A stretch of 64,000 nucleotides of DNA, from positions 186,001-250,000 of the forward strand of contig NZ_BBOJ01000011.1 in NCBI RefSeq assembly GCF_000974445.1. Direction: 5' to 3'. The notes under the pieces are model-generated. The model saw nothing but the letters and a program-made list of their open reading frames with translations, did not search any database and was not told where the DNA came from. The translations under genes and the position numbers were made by a program. Positions 42,428 to 51,618 of this stretch are shown here, piece by piece (within the stretch, counting starts at the first letter, position 1; each line of letters opens with the position of its first letter). The stretch is from Lentzea aerocolonigenes. Its GTDB lineage: Bacteria > Actinomycetota > Actinomycetes > Mycobacteriales > Pseudonocardiaceae.

Positions 42428-44875
42428 TCACGCGCGGTCGATCATCCTCGCGGCGAGGCGGAAACCCTGTCGCGGGGTGACGTGGGGCAGGTAGGCACGG
42501 CTGACCGCGTTCGCGATGCGGGGCAGCGCGGCCGCGTCCGGGTACGCCATGTACATCGGCCGGTAAGCCGGCTGGAACTTCGCCTTGAACGCGAACAGGG
42601 AGCGGAACCCGTAGACCGGTTCCATCACGTGTCCGGTGACGTCCAGCACCCGCTGCAGCAGTCGGGGACGTTCACCCCGGTCCAGCCGGGCGAGCGGTGC
42701 GCCGGACAGGCTCAGGAACCGGGCTCCCTCGTTCTTCAGCTCCAGTGCGGCCGAGGCGATCAGGAACTCCATCGTGCCCCGGAAACCGTTGGCACGGCGG
42801 CGCATGAAGTCGAGCGTGTAGCCGACGACCTCGCCGTCGGCGTACACGGGCAGCCAGCTCGTGATGCCGTGCACCGTGCGGTCGGCGTCGATCGCGAGCA
42901 GGCACCGCACGCCTTCGCCCGTGAGTTCCTCGAGTCCGCCGAGCGTGAAGCCCATCTCGGGCAAACCCTTGTCCGCCACCCATTCCGCGGAGATCGACCG
43001 GATCTGGTCGCTGATCGCGAACGGCGCGTCGGCGTACGTGCACCACTCGGCGGTGATGCCTTCCTTGCCGGCCTTGTTCAGCGCTGTGCGCACGTCCTGC
43101 CACTTCTTCCCGGTGAACGCCAGCGTGTCGAGGTCGATCACGGTGTCCTCGGCGACCTGCACCGCCGGCCAGCCGAGCGGGGCGACCTCGTCCCTGGTCT
43201 CGGCGCTGATGCTGTACAGGCACGGCGTCCAGCCGTTCTCCTGGCAGAACTCGGCGAATCCGCGCACGGCGTCGATCCGCCCAGGTCCGATCGGGTCGCC
43301 GACCGTCAGCGCGATCGTGGCCACCACCCGGTACGCGATCACCGTCTCGCCGTCAGGGGTGAACCAGTACTCGTTGCCACGCCACGTCGTCATGTACGAC
43401 AACGAAGAACCACCGTGCCGCCGCACCAGGTCACGGGCGAGGGCCGCTTCTTCCTCCGACGACGACGGCCACGCGCGCCACGACGCCATCAGCAAACCCG
43501 CCAGCACGATCAGCCAGAACACCACGCCGGTGTACTCGAACAACAGCGTGCCGGCGAACCCGTGCGCCTGGAAGTGCAGCGGCACCAGTCCGAGGTAGCC
43601 CGGCGGCAGGAACCTCGTCGGCAGATCGGCGAGCAGCTGGAGAAAACCGGGCTGCGGTGTGAACTGGTCGCGCACCAGGTAGCCGCCGAACACGTACAGC
43701 GCGGACAGCAGGCCGACGCTGCCCAGCGTGAACCGCCAGAACTTCCGGATCGCGTGCCGGGGGAGCCGCACGCTGAAGTACTTGCGGGTCAACAGCAGCA
43801 CGAGGGCGATGGCGAGCGGCGCGAGGATCGGCAGGCCGTAGGAGAAGCCGACTTCCAGCTCGCCGCTGTCCGGGAACCGGGCGGCTTCCGCGACGTACCA
43901 CCCGGTGACCGCCGCGTACGCCGCGGTGACGCCCAGCGCCGACCACCAGGCGAACCGCCGCCCGCGCCGCAGCCCTTCCGCGAGCACCAGCAGCAGCAAC
44001 GCCGGCAGCAACGACATCACCAGCGCCGGGAACCGTCCGTAGGACAGCTGGATCAGCGCCGCGCGGCACAGCTCGCCCGCCTCTGAGGCGCAGGCGATCT
44101 CCACGTCCTCCCGCGCCGGCTGGGCGACGGCCACCACGTCGGAGAACCACGACAGCGGTCCGTTCGGGAACGGCGACATCATCGCCACGACCGGTCCGAG
44201 CGCCGAGGCCGCCACCAGCAGCGCGACGAGAACCCGCTTCTCCGCCAGGGTTTCCGGCGTGCGGGCGACGTCCCGGCGCAGGAAGAGCAGGCCGATCAGC
44301 AGACCTGCCACGCCACCGGTCAGCCGCAGCAGGTCCTCCAGCCATCCCGAGTACAACACGAGTACGACCAGCGACAGGGCCGTCATGAGCCGGACGCGGC
44401 GCCGCCACAACACCGGCATCCGGAACGTCAGCGCCAGCACGAGTCCCACACCGCCGATCGACGGCCCGGCGGCGACCGAGACCGTGAGCGAGTTCAGCCA
44501 GGACCAGCCGAGATTGCTGCCGAGCAGCACCACCCCCTGGCCCAGGAAGACCCCGAGCACGTGGGAGGCGAGGAAGATGGCCGCTGTGCGCAGAGCGCCG
44601 AGCTCGCGTTCGGCCAGGGGGCCGAAGACCAGCAACAGCACAGTGGTCGCCACGTAGCCCGTGAGATCCATGGCCCACAGCGCGGAGGAGAGCGAAGTCC
44701 ACAACGGACTGTCCGGGCCGAAGCCGATCCGCGCGAGCAGGTCGTCGTTCTGGCCGCCCAGCGCGCCGGTCAGGGCGCCGACGGTCCAGAACGCGATGAG
44801 GAAGACACACGTCAGGGGAGCGGTCCGGAACAGCCTGCCTGCCAGGCTCGTGATCCGGTCCAGTTGTGTGCTCAT
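42428..44875 (-). CDS. MprF-like phosphatidylglycerol aminoacyltransferase (DUF2156) with membrane domain
   Basis: This 815-aa protein has an N-terminal membrane region of about 13 helices (1-480) and a C-terminal cytosolic DUF2156 domain (about 500-815) with tandem GNAT folds: RRHGGSSLSYMTTWRGNEYW, GFAEFCQENGWTPCLYSI, LDFMRRRANGFRGTMEFLIA and RFLSLSGAPLARL. MprF-type enzymes transfer an amino acid from tRNA to phosphatidylglycerol and lower negative surface charge. Helices about 20-210, with ELGALRTAAIFLASHVLG and AAGPSIGGVGLVLALTF, look rhomboid-like. The amino acid (Lys, Ala or other) cannot be read. It is 28 bp downstream of an esterase gene. Confidence 0.85.
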   Translation of the reverse strand: MSTQLDRITSLAGRLFRTAPLTCVFLIAFWTVGALTGALGGQNDDLLARIGFGPDSPLWTSLSSALWAMDLTGYVATTVLLLVFGPLAERELGALRTAAIFLASHVLGVFLGQGVVLLGSNLGWSWLNSLTVSVAAGPSIGGVGLVLALTFRMPVLWRRRVRLMTALSLVVLVLYSGWLEDLLRLTGGVAGLLIGLLFLRRDVARTPETLAEKRVLVALLVAASALGPVVAMMSPFPNGPLSWFSDVVAVAQPAREDVEIACASEAGELCRAALIQLSYGRFPALVMSLLPALLLLVLAEGLRRGRRFAWWSALGVTAAYAAVTGWYVAEAARFPDSGELEVGFSYGLPILAPLAIALVLLLTRKYFSVRLPRHAIRKFWRFTLGSVGLLSALYVFGGYLVRDQFTPQPGFLQLLADLPTRFLPPGYLGLVPLHFQAHGFAGTLLFEYTGVVFWLIVLAGLLMASWRAWPSSSEEEAALARDLVRRHGGSSLSYMTTWRGNEYWFTPDGETVIAYRVVATIALTVGDPIGPGRIDAVRGFAEFCQENGWTPCLYSISAETRDEVAPLGWPAVQVAEDTVIDLDTLAFTGKKWQDVRTALNKAGKEGITAEWCTYADAPFAISDQIRSISAEWVADKGLPEMGFTLGGLEELTGEGVRCLLAIDADRTVHGITSWLPVYADGEVVGYTLDFMRRRANGFRGTMEFLIASAALELKNEGARFLSLSGAPLARLDRGERPRLLQRVLDVTGHVMEPVYGFRSLFAFKAKFQPAYRPMYMAYPDAAALPRIANAVSRAYLPHVTPRQGFRLAARMIDRA

Positions 44876-44903
44876 GGCTCTCGTTTCCCGTTGTTCACTG
44901 CGG

Positions 44904-46202
44904 TCATCTGCTCAGCCCTGTCCGCGCGGCGAGCCACGGCAGGGAGTCGTAGAGGCCGGGCCGCCACACGTTCCAGTCGTGCCCGCCCGGAAGTTCCTTC
45001 CACAGCACGTCCACACCGGCCCCGCGGCAGGCCTCGAACATCTCGGCGTCCGCCTGGCGGTAGAGCGCGTCGTCCCGTCCCGCGACGATCACGCCCGCCG
45101 TCCGCGGAAATCGTTCGCGCGCAAGGATGTCCATCGGGTTGACGCGGGTGAACGCGGCTTCGTCGCCGCCGAACGCGGCCTTGACCGTCTCGGCACGGGA
45201 GCCCAGCGTCGGCTCGCGCTGCCCGGTGAGGTTGATGAAGTTCCCGTACACGTCCGGCGCGCGCACCGCGAGCTGCACCGCACACGTGCCGCCCTGGGAC
45301 AGACCGGCGATGGTCCAGGCTTCGCGGCGCTCGTCGACCGTCAGCCGCCGCTTGATCCACTCGGGCACCTCGCGGGCCAGGTACGTCTCCGACTGCCCCA
45401 GCTTCGAGTCCAGGCACAGCGGGTTCGCCATCTGTGCGCCGAGCTGATCGGCCACCACCACGATCGGTGCCAGCCCGTCGTGCTCGCGGGCGAACGCGTC
45501 CAGGCGCTCGGTGAGCCTGCCCGCGTCGAACCAGTCACGCGGCGAACCTGGCTGGCCCGGCAGCAGCACCACCACGGGCAACCGCGGGCGGGGCGTGGCG
45601 GCGTACGCGGGCGGCAGGTAGATCCACGCCGGACGCGCCTTGAACGCGGCGGGTATGGACGTCTCCGAGACCGTGCCCTTCTCCGGCAGGTCCGCGGGCT
45701 TCCGCCAGACGTCGGCGAGCTTGCCGCCCGCGGGCACCTCGAGCACGCTCGACGCCGGCTTGGCGGCCTCGTCGAGATCCACCCGGTTGTTCGTGAGCAG
45801 CTCGAGCACCGCGCGTGAGGTGGGGTAGAAGCCGAAGTGCGCGTTCGACACCGTGACCGCGCTCGCCATCACGACCAGCGCCGGCACCACGCTCAGCACC
45901 CGCCAGTACCACCGCCCGGCCCGCAGCCGCGCGACCGCCAGGCACACCGCGAGCAGTGCCGCGCCCAGCCACAGCGTCACGATCGCGGGAAGCGGCTCGG
46001 GCCACGGCTTCCACACGTGGTCGACGAGGAGCTTGAGCCCTGCCGTCGTCGCCGCGCACGCCAGCACGAGGGCAGGCACGGTCCGGGTCCACCACGTCCG
46101 GTTCTTCCGGATCGCCAGAGCGACCACCGCGAGAACTCCGGCGGTGGTCGCGGTGAGGGGGATCGGCCCGTTGATCAGCGAGAGGTCGAGTGGGCTCAGC
46201 AT
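44904..46202 (-). CDS. membrane-anchored alpha/beta-hydrolase (esterase D/Ag85-like)
   Basis: This 432-aa protein has four N-terminal membrane helices (about 10-125), then an extracytoplasmic alpha/beta-hydrolase domain: LPVVVLLPGQPGSPRDWF, nucleophile Ser in IAGLSQGGTCAVQLA (about 300), Asp in VIVAGRDDALYR and His in ELPGGHDWNVWRPGL. It is first in a two-gene unit with the MprF-like gene. Hydrolases paired with aminoacyl-PG synthases are known to remove the amino acid from the lipid, so a paired writer/eraser is a reasonable inference; mycolyl- or acyl-transfer activity is the alternative. Confidence 0.85.
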   Translation of the reverse strand: MLSPLDLSLINGPIPLTATTAGVLAVVALAIRKNRTWWTRTVPALVLACAATTAGLKLLVDHVWKPWPEPLPAIVTLWLGAALLAVCLAVARLRAGRWYWRVLSVVPALVVMASAVTVSNAHFGFYPTSRAVLELLTNNRVDLDEAAKPASSVLEVPAGGKLADVWRKPADLPEKGTVSETSIPAAFKARPAWIYLPPAYAATPRPRLPVVVLLPGQPGSPRDWFDAGRLTERLDAFAREHDGLAPIVVVADQLGAQMANPLCLDSKLGQSETYLAREVPEWIKRRLTVDERREAWTIAGLSQGGTCAVQLAVRAPDVYGNFINLTGQREPTLGSRAETVKAAFGGDEAAFTRVNPMDILARERFPRTAGVIVAGRDDALYRQADAEMFEACRGAGVDVLWKELPGGHDWNVWRPGLYDSLPWLAARTGLSR

Positions 46203-46300
46203 CCGTTCCTCGGCAGGTTCTCGGGTTCACTCCGGCGGTGAAAGTCCTCAGTGGACATTTATCTCACGGTTGGAAGTGGTCTGCTCAGTCAGCGAAAGGC

Positions 46301-46339
46301 GCGTGACAGGCGTCCGAGGGGAGGGGACGCCTGTCACGC
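46301..46339 (-). terminator. strong hairpin after the Spo0M-like gene
   Basis: A perfect 15-bp stem, 46301-46315 with 46325-46339, and a 9-nt loop, 22 bp beyond the stop of the leftward gene. Confidence 0.85.
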
Positions 46340-46360
46340 AGGTCTCGTCGTGCGGCCGGG

Positions 46361-47458
46361 TCATCCCTCGTCGTCGTCGCCGAAGAAGTCGTCGGCCATG
46401 CTGCTGATCGCCATGCCGCCGAGCACACCACCGGCGGCACCGGCCGCACCGGCGGCGAGCATGCCGCCCATGCCCGCCCCACGCCGTTGACCCTGCTGCT
46501 GGTCGTGGTCGTAGCCGCGGCCACCGTAACCGGGCTGACCGCCGTATCCGGGCTGACCGCCGTACCCGGGCTGACCACCGAAGGCCGGGTTGTGTCCGTT
46601 GTGGCCGCCGAACGCCGGGTTCTGGCCGGCACCGCCGAACGCGGGGTTCGGCCGGCTGCGCTCGGCGACCTGCGTCAGCCAGCCGGTGATGGCCGCGGCC
46701 CAGTCGGTGACCTGCGCCTCCTGGTGGGACAGCCGGAGGTGGCCGGCGGTGTCACCACCGGAAGAGAACCCGCCGCGGCCCCGGTCGGCCTCCAGGATCA
46801 CGTGCAGTTCGTTCGCGTTGGCCACGAAGGTCAGCTCGACCTGGTTCACGCTGCCCGCGAACTGGGCCGGCGGGAAGAACTCGAGCTCCTGGTAGAAGCC
46901 GAACTCCTGCGGCACACCGGGCAGTCGCCCTGCCTCGACGTCGGCGCTGCGGAACGAGAACCCGAGCTGCCCGAACGCGTCCAGCACCTTGTTCTGCGAG
47001 GGCAGCGGAGCGACCAGCACCGGGTCCAGGTCGCCCTTGTCGGGCGCACCCGAGACGATCAGCTCGGTGCGCACACCCACGCTCAACCCCGGCAGGGCCG
47101 CACCGCCGACCGCGGTGATCGGCGTCTCCCACGGCACGGACAGCTGGAACGGGATCGACACCAGCTGACCCGCCGGTACCCGCAGCCCCTGCTGCACGAC
47201 CATCCGGAAGAACTCCGCGTCGCTGCCGCCGTGCTGGTCATCGCCGCCGAGACTGCCGAAACCGCTGAAACCGCCGCGCCCGGCCTCGACCTGGGTGACG
47301 AGGGACAGCACGACCTGGCCGATCTCGGCGTCCGAGCTGCCGCCCTGGACGCGGACCTGTCCGGTGATCGGCTGACCGGGCACGGCGTGCGGTGAGTCCA
47401 GCACGGTGTCGACGGACGGGCCACCGATGCCGAAGGCGCTCAGCATTCGACTGAACAT
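46361..47458 (-). CDS. Spo0M-like arrestin-fold sporulation control protein
   Basis: This 365-aa protein has an N-terminal arrestin-like Spo0M domain (1-250): VDTVLDSPHAVPGQPITGQV, PFQLSVPWETPITAVGG and EFFPPAQFAGSVNQVELTFV. The C-terminal tail (about 255-365) is low complexity: NPAFGG repeats, four GGQPGYGG-type repeats, then a Gly/Ala hydrophobic stretch AAGAAGAAGGVLGG and an acidic end FFGDDDEG. Such tails are found in actinobacterial members. The role is presumed in stress or development by family. ATG 47458 follows AGGAGT. Confidence 0.88.
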   Translation of the reverse strand: MFSRMLSAFGIGGPSVDTVLDSPHAVPGQPITGQVRVQGGSSDAEIGQVVLSLVTQVEAGRGGFSGFGSLGGDDQHGGSDAEFFRMVVQQGLRVPAGQLVSIPFQLSVPWETPITAVGGAALPGLSVGVRTELIVSGAPDKGDLDPVLVAPLPSQNKVLDAFGQLGFSFRSADVEAGRLPGVPQEFGFYQELEFFPPAQFAGSVNQVELTFVANANELHVILEADRGRGGFSSGGDTAGHLRLSHQEAQVTDWAAAITGWLTQVAERSRPNPAFGGAGQNPAFGGHNGHNPAFGGQPGYGGQPGYGGQPGYGGRGYDHDQQQGQRRGAGMGGMLAAGAAGAAGGVLGGMAISSMADDFFGDDDEG

Positions 47459-47576
47459 GAGAAGTACTCCTCTTTGGACGGATGAATCAAGTCTGTTGTG
47501 GGCGAACCGCGGGCAGTTCGCTTCGGGAGCTCACCGAGTGCCGCTTCCCAGTGTTGTCATCTCTTGGCGTCGGTCC

Positions 47577-47639
47577 CAGCTGCCGGGCGACCGGAACAAC
47601 CCGCCACCCGGCTGGACTCACCCCCGCCGATCGGCCGGC
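47577..47639. repeat. dispersed repeat, copy A
   Basis: Begins CAGCTGCCGGGCG and ends GATCGGCCGGC, about 85-90% identical to copy B at 48118-48180. The repeat abuts the GlsB stop codon. CCAG-CTG-CCGGG can pair with CCCGG-CTGG inside it. Confidence 0.75.
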
Positions 47640-47908
47640 TAGGGGTGCCTGCGGCCGTACAGTCCGGCGGCCAGGCTGACTCCGCCGGCGGCGAGAGCGA
47701 TCTGGATGATCAGCTCGATCCAGTCGATGCCGCGGGTGTCGCCCACGCCGAGTGCGTTGGCGGCGAACGTGCCGATCAGTGCGGCGACGATGCCGATGAG
47801 GACGGTCAGCCAGATCGGGATGCGCTGCTTGCCGGGCACGACCAGTCTGCCCAGGGCACCGATGATCAAACCGACGAAGAGTGCGCTGAAGATACCGGAA
47901 ATCGCCAT
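47639..47908 (-). CDS. GlsB/YeaQ/YmgE family stress-response membrane protein
   Basis: This 89-aa protein with three membrane helices shows the family pattern FSALFVGLIIGALGRLVVPG, then QRIPIWLTVLIGIVAALIGT and QIALAAGGVSLAAGLYGRR. It is also called transglycosylase-associated protein; the molecular role is unknown and expression is usually stress-linked. GGAGAAAC precedes ATG 47908. Its stop codon coincides with the edge of repeat copy A. Confidence 0.93.
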   Translation of the reverse strand: MAISGIFSALFVGLIIGALGRLVVPGKQRIPIWLTVLIGIVAALIGTFAANALGVGDTRGIDWIELIIQIALAAGGVSLAAGLYGRRHP

Positions 47909-47955
47909 GTTTCTCCTTGGACGTCAGGTTGGCCAGATGGCCGTGGTCGAATGCG

Positions 47956-48807
47956 TCAGCAGCTCAACACTTCCGCGCAGACCGGAATTCTTTGCGACAT
48001 CCGAGGAACTTCGTGCGCAGCGGCGGACATCATCACCTGAGAAGACAAATCTCGTTTCGCTGCAACGTCTTCCCTGAGTGCCATGACACAAGTCTTGCGG
48101 ACGCCGGCCGGCTTTCGCAGCTGCCGGGCGTCTGGAACGACCCCGCTACCCGGCTGGAGCCCACCCGCCGGTCGGCCGGGTTCCACAAAGGACCCCCACG
48201 CGGAGGAGCACGCCCGCGCCCCGAGCAGAAGTCCCGCCGCGACGGTCAGCAGCTGGGCACGTTGCACCAGCCCGGCGCCCGGCTGGTTCACCAGGACCGC
48301 GGACAGCACACCCGTCGTGGCCAGCAGCGTGACCACCACCCTGGCGTGCCACCAGCGGGTGCTTCGCGCGAGACCGACGGCGGCCGCGAGGGCGCTGCCG
48401 AACGTCAGCACGCTGGTGACCTGGTGCAGCCGGTGTCCGAGCGACACCGATCCGGTGGCCTCGCGGTAGCGGCACAGCGCGTCGACGCTGGCCGCGCAGT
48501 CCAGCGACAGCACCGTGTCGGCGAGGGTCGCGGCCGCGAAGACGAGCACGGAGGCGACGACCAGACGCCCGCGCATCCAGCGGGCGGCGAGCAGCAGACA
48601 GCAGGCGGCCAGGGCGTCCGTGACGCGGAAGACCCACCGGTACGGCTGGTCGTCGGCGAGCAGCTCGCTCACGTAACTGTCCACGACGGACAGACCTGTC
48701 GGCAGCGCCAGTTCCAGGAGCCAGAACGAGTACAGGAGCGCGGCCACGACCAGCCACACGGCCGGCTGGTCGAGCCGGCGGGGGAGGCGGCGGGAAGGTC
48801 TCGTCAT
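47956..48807 (-). CDS. DUF998 family membrane protein with probable read-through tail
   Basis: The first 205 residues form six or seven membrane helices with the DUF998 pattern (RLDQPAVWLVVAALLYSF, VDSYVSELLADDQPYRW, LGHRLHQVTSVLTFGS). From about residue 208 (GSFVEPGRPAGG onward) the frame runs through repeat copy B and then through sequence with low third-position GC to 47956. The last 75 or so codons therefore look noncoding, so the native stop seems to have been lost or displaced. Start is ATG 48807. Confidence 0.75.
   Translation of the reverse strand: MTRPSRRLPRRLDQPAVWLVVAALLYSFWLLELALPTGLSVVDSYVSELLADDQPYRWVFRVTDALAACCLLLAARWMRGRLVVASVLVFAAATLADTVLSLDCAASVDALCRYREATGSVSLGHRLHQVTSVLTFGSALAAAVGLARSTRWWHARVVVTLLATTGVLSAVLVNQPGAGLVQRAQLLTVAAGLLLGARACSSAWGSFVEPGRPAGGLQPGSGVVPDARQLRKPAGVRKTCVMALREDVAAKRDLSSQVMMSAAAHEVPRMSQRIPVCAEVLSC
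48118..48180. repeat. dispersed repeat, copy B
   Basis: Begins CAGCTGCCGGGCG and ends GGTCGGCCGGG; matches copy A (47577-47639) with about eight differences. It is preceded by GCCGGCCGGC (48103-48112), which can pair with the CGGCCGG at its far end, making a larger hairpin. Confidence 0.75.
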
Positions 48808-49371
48808 GCTGTCCTCACCTCTCCGTCGTGCCGTGTCTCGTGATCAAAGCTGTGGGCTCGAAACCGCACCTCGTGGCGGATGGACCTCGGGACTGGCGGT
48901 CACCGGCTGGGGCGCGGTGCTCACAGCGGGAGAGCCCGAGGTCCGCGGGCAGGGAGGTGGTGCCGCTTTGGGGTGGGGTGGGTACCGAACCAGGTGGCGC
49001 GGCTCAGTACCCACCCTGTGCCACCGGAGCGGATCAGGATTCCGGTCCCGTGGCGGCGATCACCATTCCGTCCGGCATGCTCGAAATGGCACCCGTCCCG
49101 CTCGGCGGGGCCGCAGCCCGCCTTCGCGGCAGCGCACGTCGTTCGCCGTCCGAGGTCGCCACGACCACTACATCGCGACGGCGGTCGAAACGCCCTCCGT
49201 CTACTGGCTGGAACTGCCCGCCACCTGGCGGTGATCAGGGGGCCGTCCGGCGACTGGACACCGGCGCGGGGGCAGGATCGGCTGGACAGGGGTGGTGCCG
49301 TCCGGCGTGTCGCCGGTCATCATCCGGTGTGAAACGCGGACACGAGCGAGCGGAGTTGCTAGCTTCGGCGG
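48808..49371. other. intergenic region with a possible gene remnant
   Basis: No intact gene is supported. About 49040-49130 in one frame (SGPVAAITIPSGMLEMAPVP) and about 49140-49234 in another (GRHDHYIATAVETPSVYW then LELPATWR and stop) both show coding-type third positions on the + strand. They could be a small gene broken by a frameshift. Family not recognised. Confidence 0.3.
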
Positions 49372-49965
49372 ATGCGCAGAGCCTGGGGGTGGCTGCTCGC
49401 CGCGATGGTGATCAGCAGCTGCAGCACCGTGGAACCACGTCCCGAACCGATCGACTCGTGCCAGCTCCTGTCGAGGGAGGCACTCACCGAGCTCGCCAGC
49501 GGACTGCCTCCCAAAGGCCCGCCGACCGCGACGACGAAGGAGGATCCGGCGGCAATGGTGCGCACCAAGTGCATTCGCACGTACGGCGAGCGGCAGCCGT
49601 CCGGCGTCAGGAAGTACGACGAGTTCGCTCCGGAGGTGCTGGGTGATCCGGCGTTTCGCCAGGTGACGATCTCTTTGGAGCGCTTCGGTGACTACGAGCA
49701 CGAAACCGGTGAGGCGCGGGCCGCGTGGTGGTTGAAGTCGTACGAGAGCAGCCACCCTGTCGGCGACGTCGAAGCCGATGGCGCCTTCTACAACCCCGGT
49801 CGGCTCGCTGCCGTCACCGGCGACATGGCGCTCATGGTGGAAGTGGAGGCTGACAACGTGAACGGCAGCGGCGTGACGAAGCTGAACGAAGTCACGGAGC
49901 GCATGATGAAGCACATCGCCCGAGACGCGATCCACACGCTGAAATGCCGTGAGCGGGGCTGCTGA
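49372..49965 (+). CDS. putative lipoprotein
   Basis: This 197-aa protein has a type II signal peptide: MRRAWGWLLAAMVISSC with the lipidated Cys at 17. The mature part contains SCQLLSREALTELASGLPPK, KCIRTYGERQ and a C-terminal LKCRERGC, a pattern like actinobacterial DUF3558-type lipoproteins, though I am not certain of the family. It is attached to the outer face of the membrane. Start ATG 49372. The next gene is convergent, 39 bp away. Confidence 0.75.
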   Translation: MRRAWGWLLAAMVISSCSTVEPRPEPIDSCQLLSREALTELASGLPPKGPPTATTKEDPAAMVRTKCIRTYGERQPSGVRKYDEFAPEVLGDPAFRQVTISLERFGDYEHETGEARAAWWLKSYESSHPVGDVEADGAFYNPGRLAAVTGDMALMVEVEADNVNGSGVTKLNEVTERMMKHIARDAIHTLKCRERGC

Positions 49966-50004
49966 GCACATCACCTGCCCCGGTGACCGTTCGACCACGG
50001 CATC

Positions 50005-51618
50005 TCAGCCCCGCCGGTCGGCTCCTGACACGATGAACTGCCCGGCGAGGTACGTGACCGCGGAGCCGAGCGCGTCCGCCGTGGTCATCGCGGCGACGTA
50101 CCGGTCGGGCCGGACGATCACGACGTCGCGTCCACGGGCTTGAAACCACGGGCGCAGCTGGTTGTGCACGTCTTCGACCACGATGGTGTCCCGGTCGACA
50201 CAAGGCTGCTGCCGCCACCGTTCGCCGGCTCGGGATTCGATGATTTTGACGACGCGCGGCCTGTAGGTCCTCACCGCGGCGAGCTCGGCGTCGTTGAGCT
50301 CGGCCAGCGGATCGCACTCGAATCCGATCACCGCGAACCACGGGCCGAGAACGTCGTCGAGGCGAACGTGCGCACCCTCAGTGGTCTCGACCGACGGTTG
50401 TACGAACATCCGGCCCACGCCGGAAAGCCGCTTGCCCGGATCCTCCGGCACCACGAAACCCTTCTGGTGGTGGGGAATCGGCTTGAACCGCATCTCGAGC
50501 ACCCACCGTTTGACCGCGGGGGCGAGGGAAGCCGTGCGGAGGAACCAGTTGCGCGCGTGTGCCACGGATCGCCGGGTGGGGCTGAGGATCCTGCCGAGGG
50601 TGGTGGACAGGTCGATCATCGCCCGAGCGTGCGGCCGGCGTTCGCTGTCGTAGGTGTCGAAGAGTGAGTGATCGGCCTGGCCCTGCACGATGGCCGCGAG
50701 CTTCCAGCAGAGGTTGGTGACGTCGCGGATGCCGGTGTTCATGCCCTGCCCGGCCCACGGTGGCATGAGGTGTGCGGCGTCTCCGGCCAGCGCGACGCGG
50801 CCGTCGGCGAACCTGGCCGCGATGCGGGAGTGGTGCGTGTACACGCGGGCGCGGATCACGTCGACGACATTCGGGTCGGCGACGTGGTGGCGGAGGAGGT
50901 CGGCGACCCGGTGCGGAGCGAGCATCTCGTCGGCGTCCTCGCCGGGGAAGAGCATGAACTCCCAGCGGCGACGATCATCCGGGAGGTGGGCGCAGACGTA
51001 CGGGCGGCGCGGGTCGCAGTGCAACGCGGTGTACGGGGCGTCCAGCGGGTCGTTGGCGCAGTCGATGACCACCCACTTGCGCGGATGGGTCGAGCCTTCC
51101 AGCGGGATGCCGAGCATGCCGCGCACGGGACTGCGGCCACCGTCGGCCGCGATCACGTAGTCGGCGCGCACCTCGTGGTCACCGGACAGCGAGAGCGTCA
51201 CCCCGTCGGCGTCCTGCCGGAGCTGTCGCAGCTCGGTGCCGAGCATCAGCCGCACGTGGGGGAACCGGCGGAGGCCGTGCCGCAGGACGGCCTCCGCCTC
51301 GGGCTGAAGGAAGATGTTGCGCTTGTACCAGCCGAAGTCCTGGGCGGTGGGACGGATGTCGGCCAGGCAACGTCCGGTCGCGTCGAAGAACTTCAGCGGC
51401 ACGTTCTGGATGGCGCTGCGCAGAATCTCGTCGGCGAGGCCCGCGGTTTGGAAGGTGCGCAGTGTTTCGTCGTCCACGCCGATCGCACGCGGGTACTCGA
51501 CGATGCCGGGTTCCCGGTCGATGATCAACGTGGTGACGCCGTAGGCGCCGAGCAGGTTGGCCGCGGTCGCCCCGACCGGGCCGGCGCCCACGATCGCCAC
51601 CTGGACGCGGTCGGTCAC
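50005..51618 (-). CDS. FAD-dependent aromatic hydroxylase (MhpA/PheA-like)
   Basis: This 537-aa flavoprotein monooxygenase has the Rossmann start VAIVGAGPVGATAANLLG, the DG motif YVIAADGGRSPVRG near 165 and the second FAD motif GRVALAGDAAHLMPPWAGQG then MNTGIRD near 285. The C-terminal thioredoxin-like extension fits the 3-(3-hydroxyphenyl)propionate/phenol hydroxylase group. It would add a ring hydroxyl using NAD(P)H and oxygen. GTG 51618 has AGGAGG 8 bp upstream and overlaps the hydrolase stop. It is last in an eight-gene leftward operon; substrate is inferred to be a phenolic or aryl acid. Confidence 0.9.
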   Translation of the reverse strand: MTDRVQVAIVGAGPVGATAANLLGAYGVTTLIIDREPGIVEYPRAIGVDDETLRTFQTAGLADEILRSAIQNVPLKFFDATGRCLADIRPTAQDFGWYKRNIFLQPEAEAVLRHGLRRFPHVRLMLGTELRQLRQDADGVTLSLSGDHEVRADYVIAADGGRSPVRGMLGIPLEGSTHPRKWVVIDCANDPLDAPYTALHCDPRRPYVCAHLPDDRRRWEFMLFPGEDADEMLAPHRVADLLRHHVADPNVVDVIRARVYTHHSRIAARFADGRVALAGDAAHLMPPWAGQGMNTGIRDVTNLCWKLAAIVQGQADHSLFDTYDSERRPHARAMIDLSTTLGRILSPTRRSVAHARNWFLRTASLAPAVKRWVLEMRFKPIPHHQKGFVVPEDPGKRLSGVGRMFVQPSVETTEGAHVRLDDVLGPWFAVIGFECDPLAELNDAELAAVRTYRPRVVKIIESRAGERWRQQPCVDRDTIVVEDVHNQLRPWFQARGRDVVIVRPDRYVAAMTTADALGSAVTYLAGQFIVSGADRRG

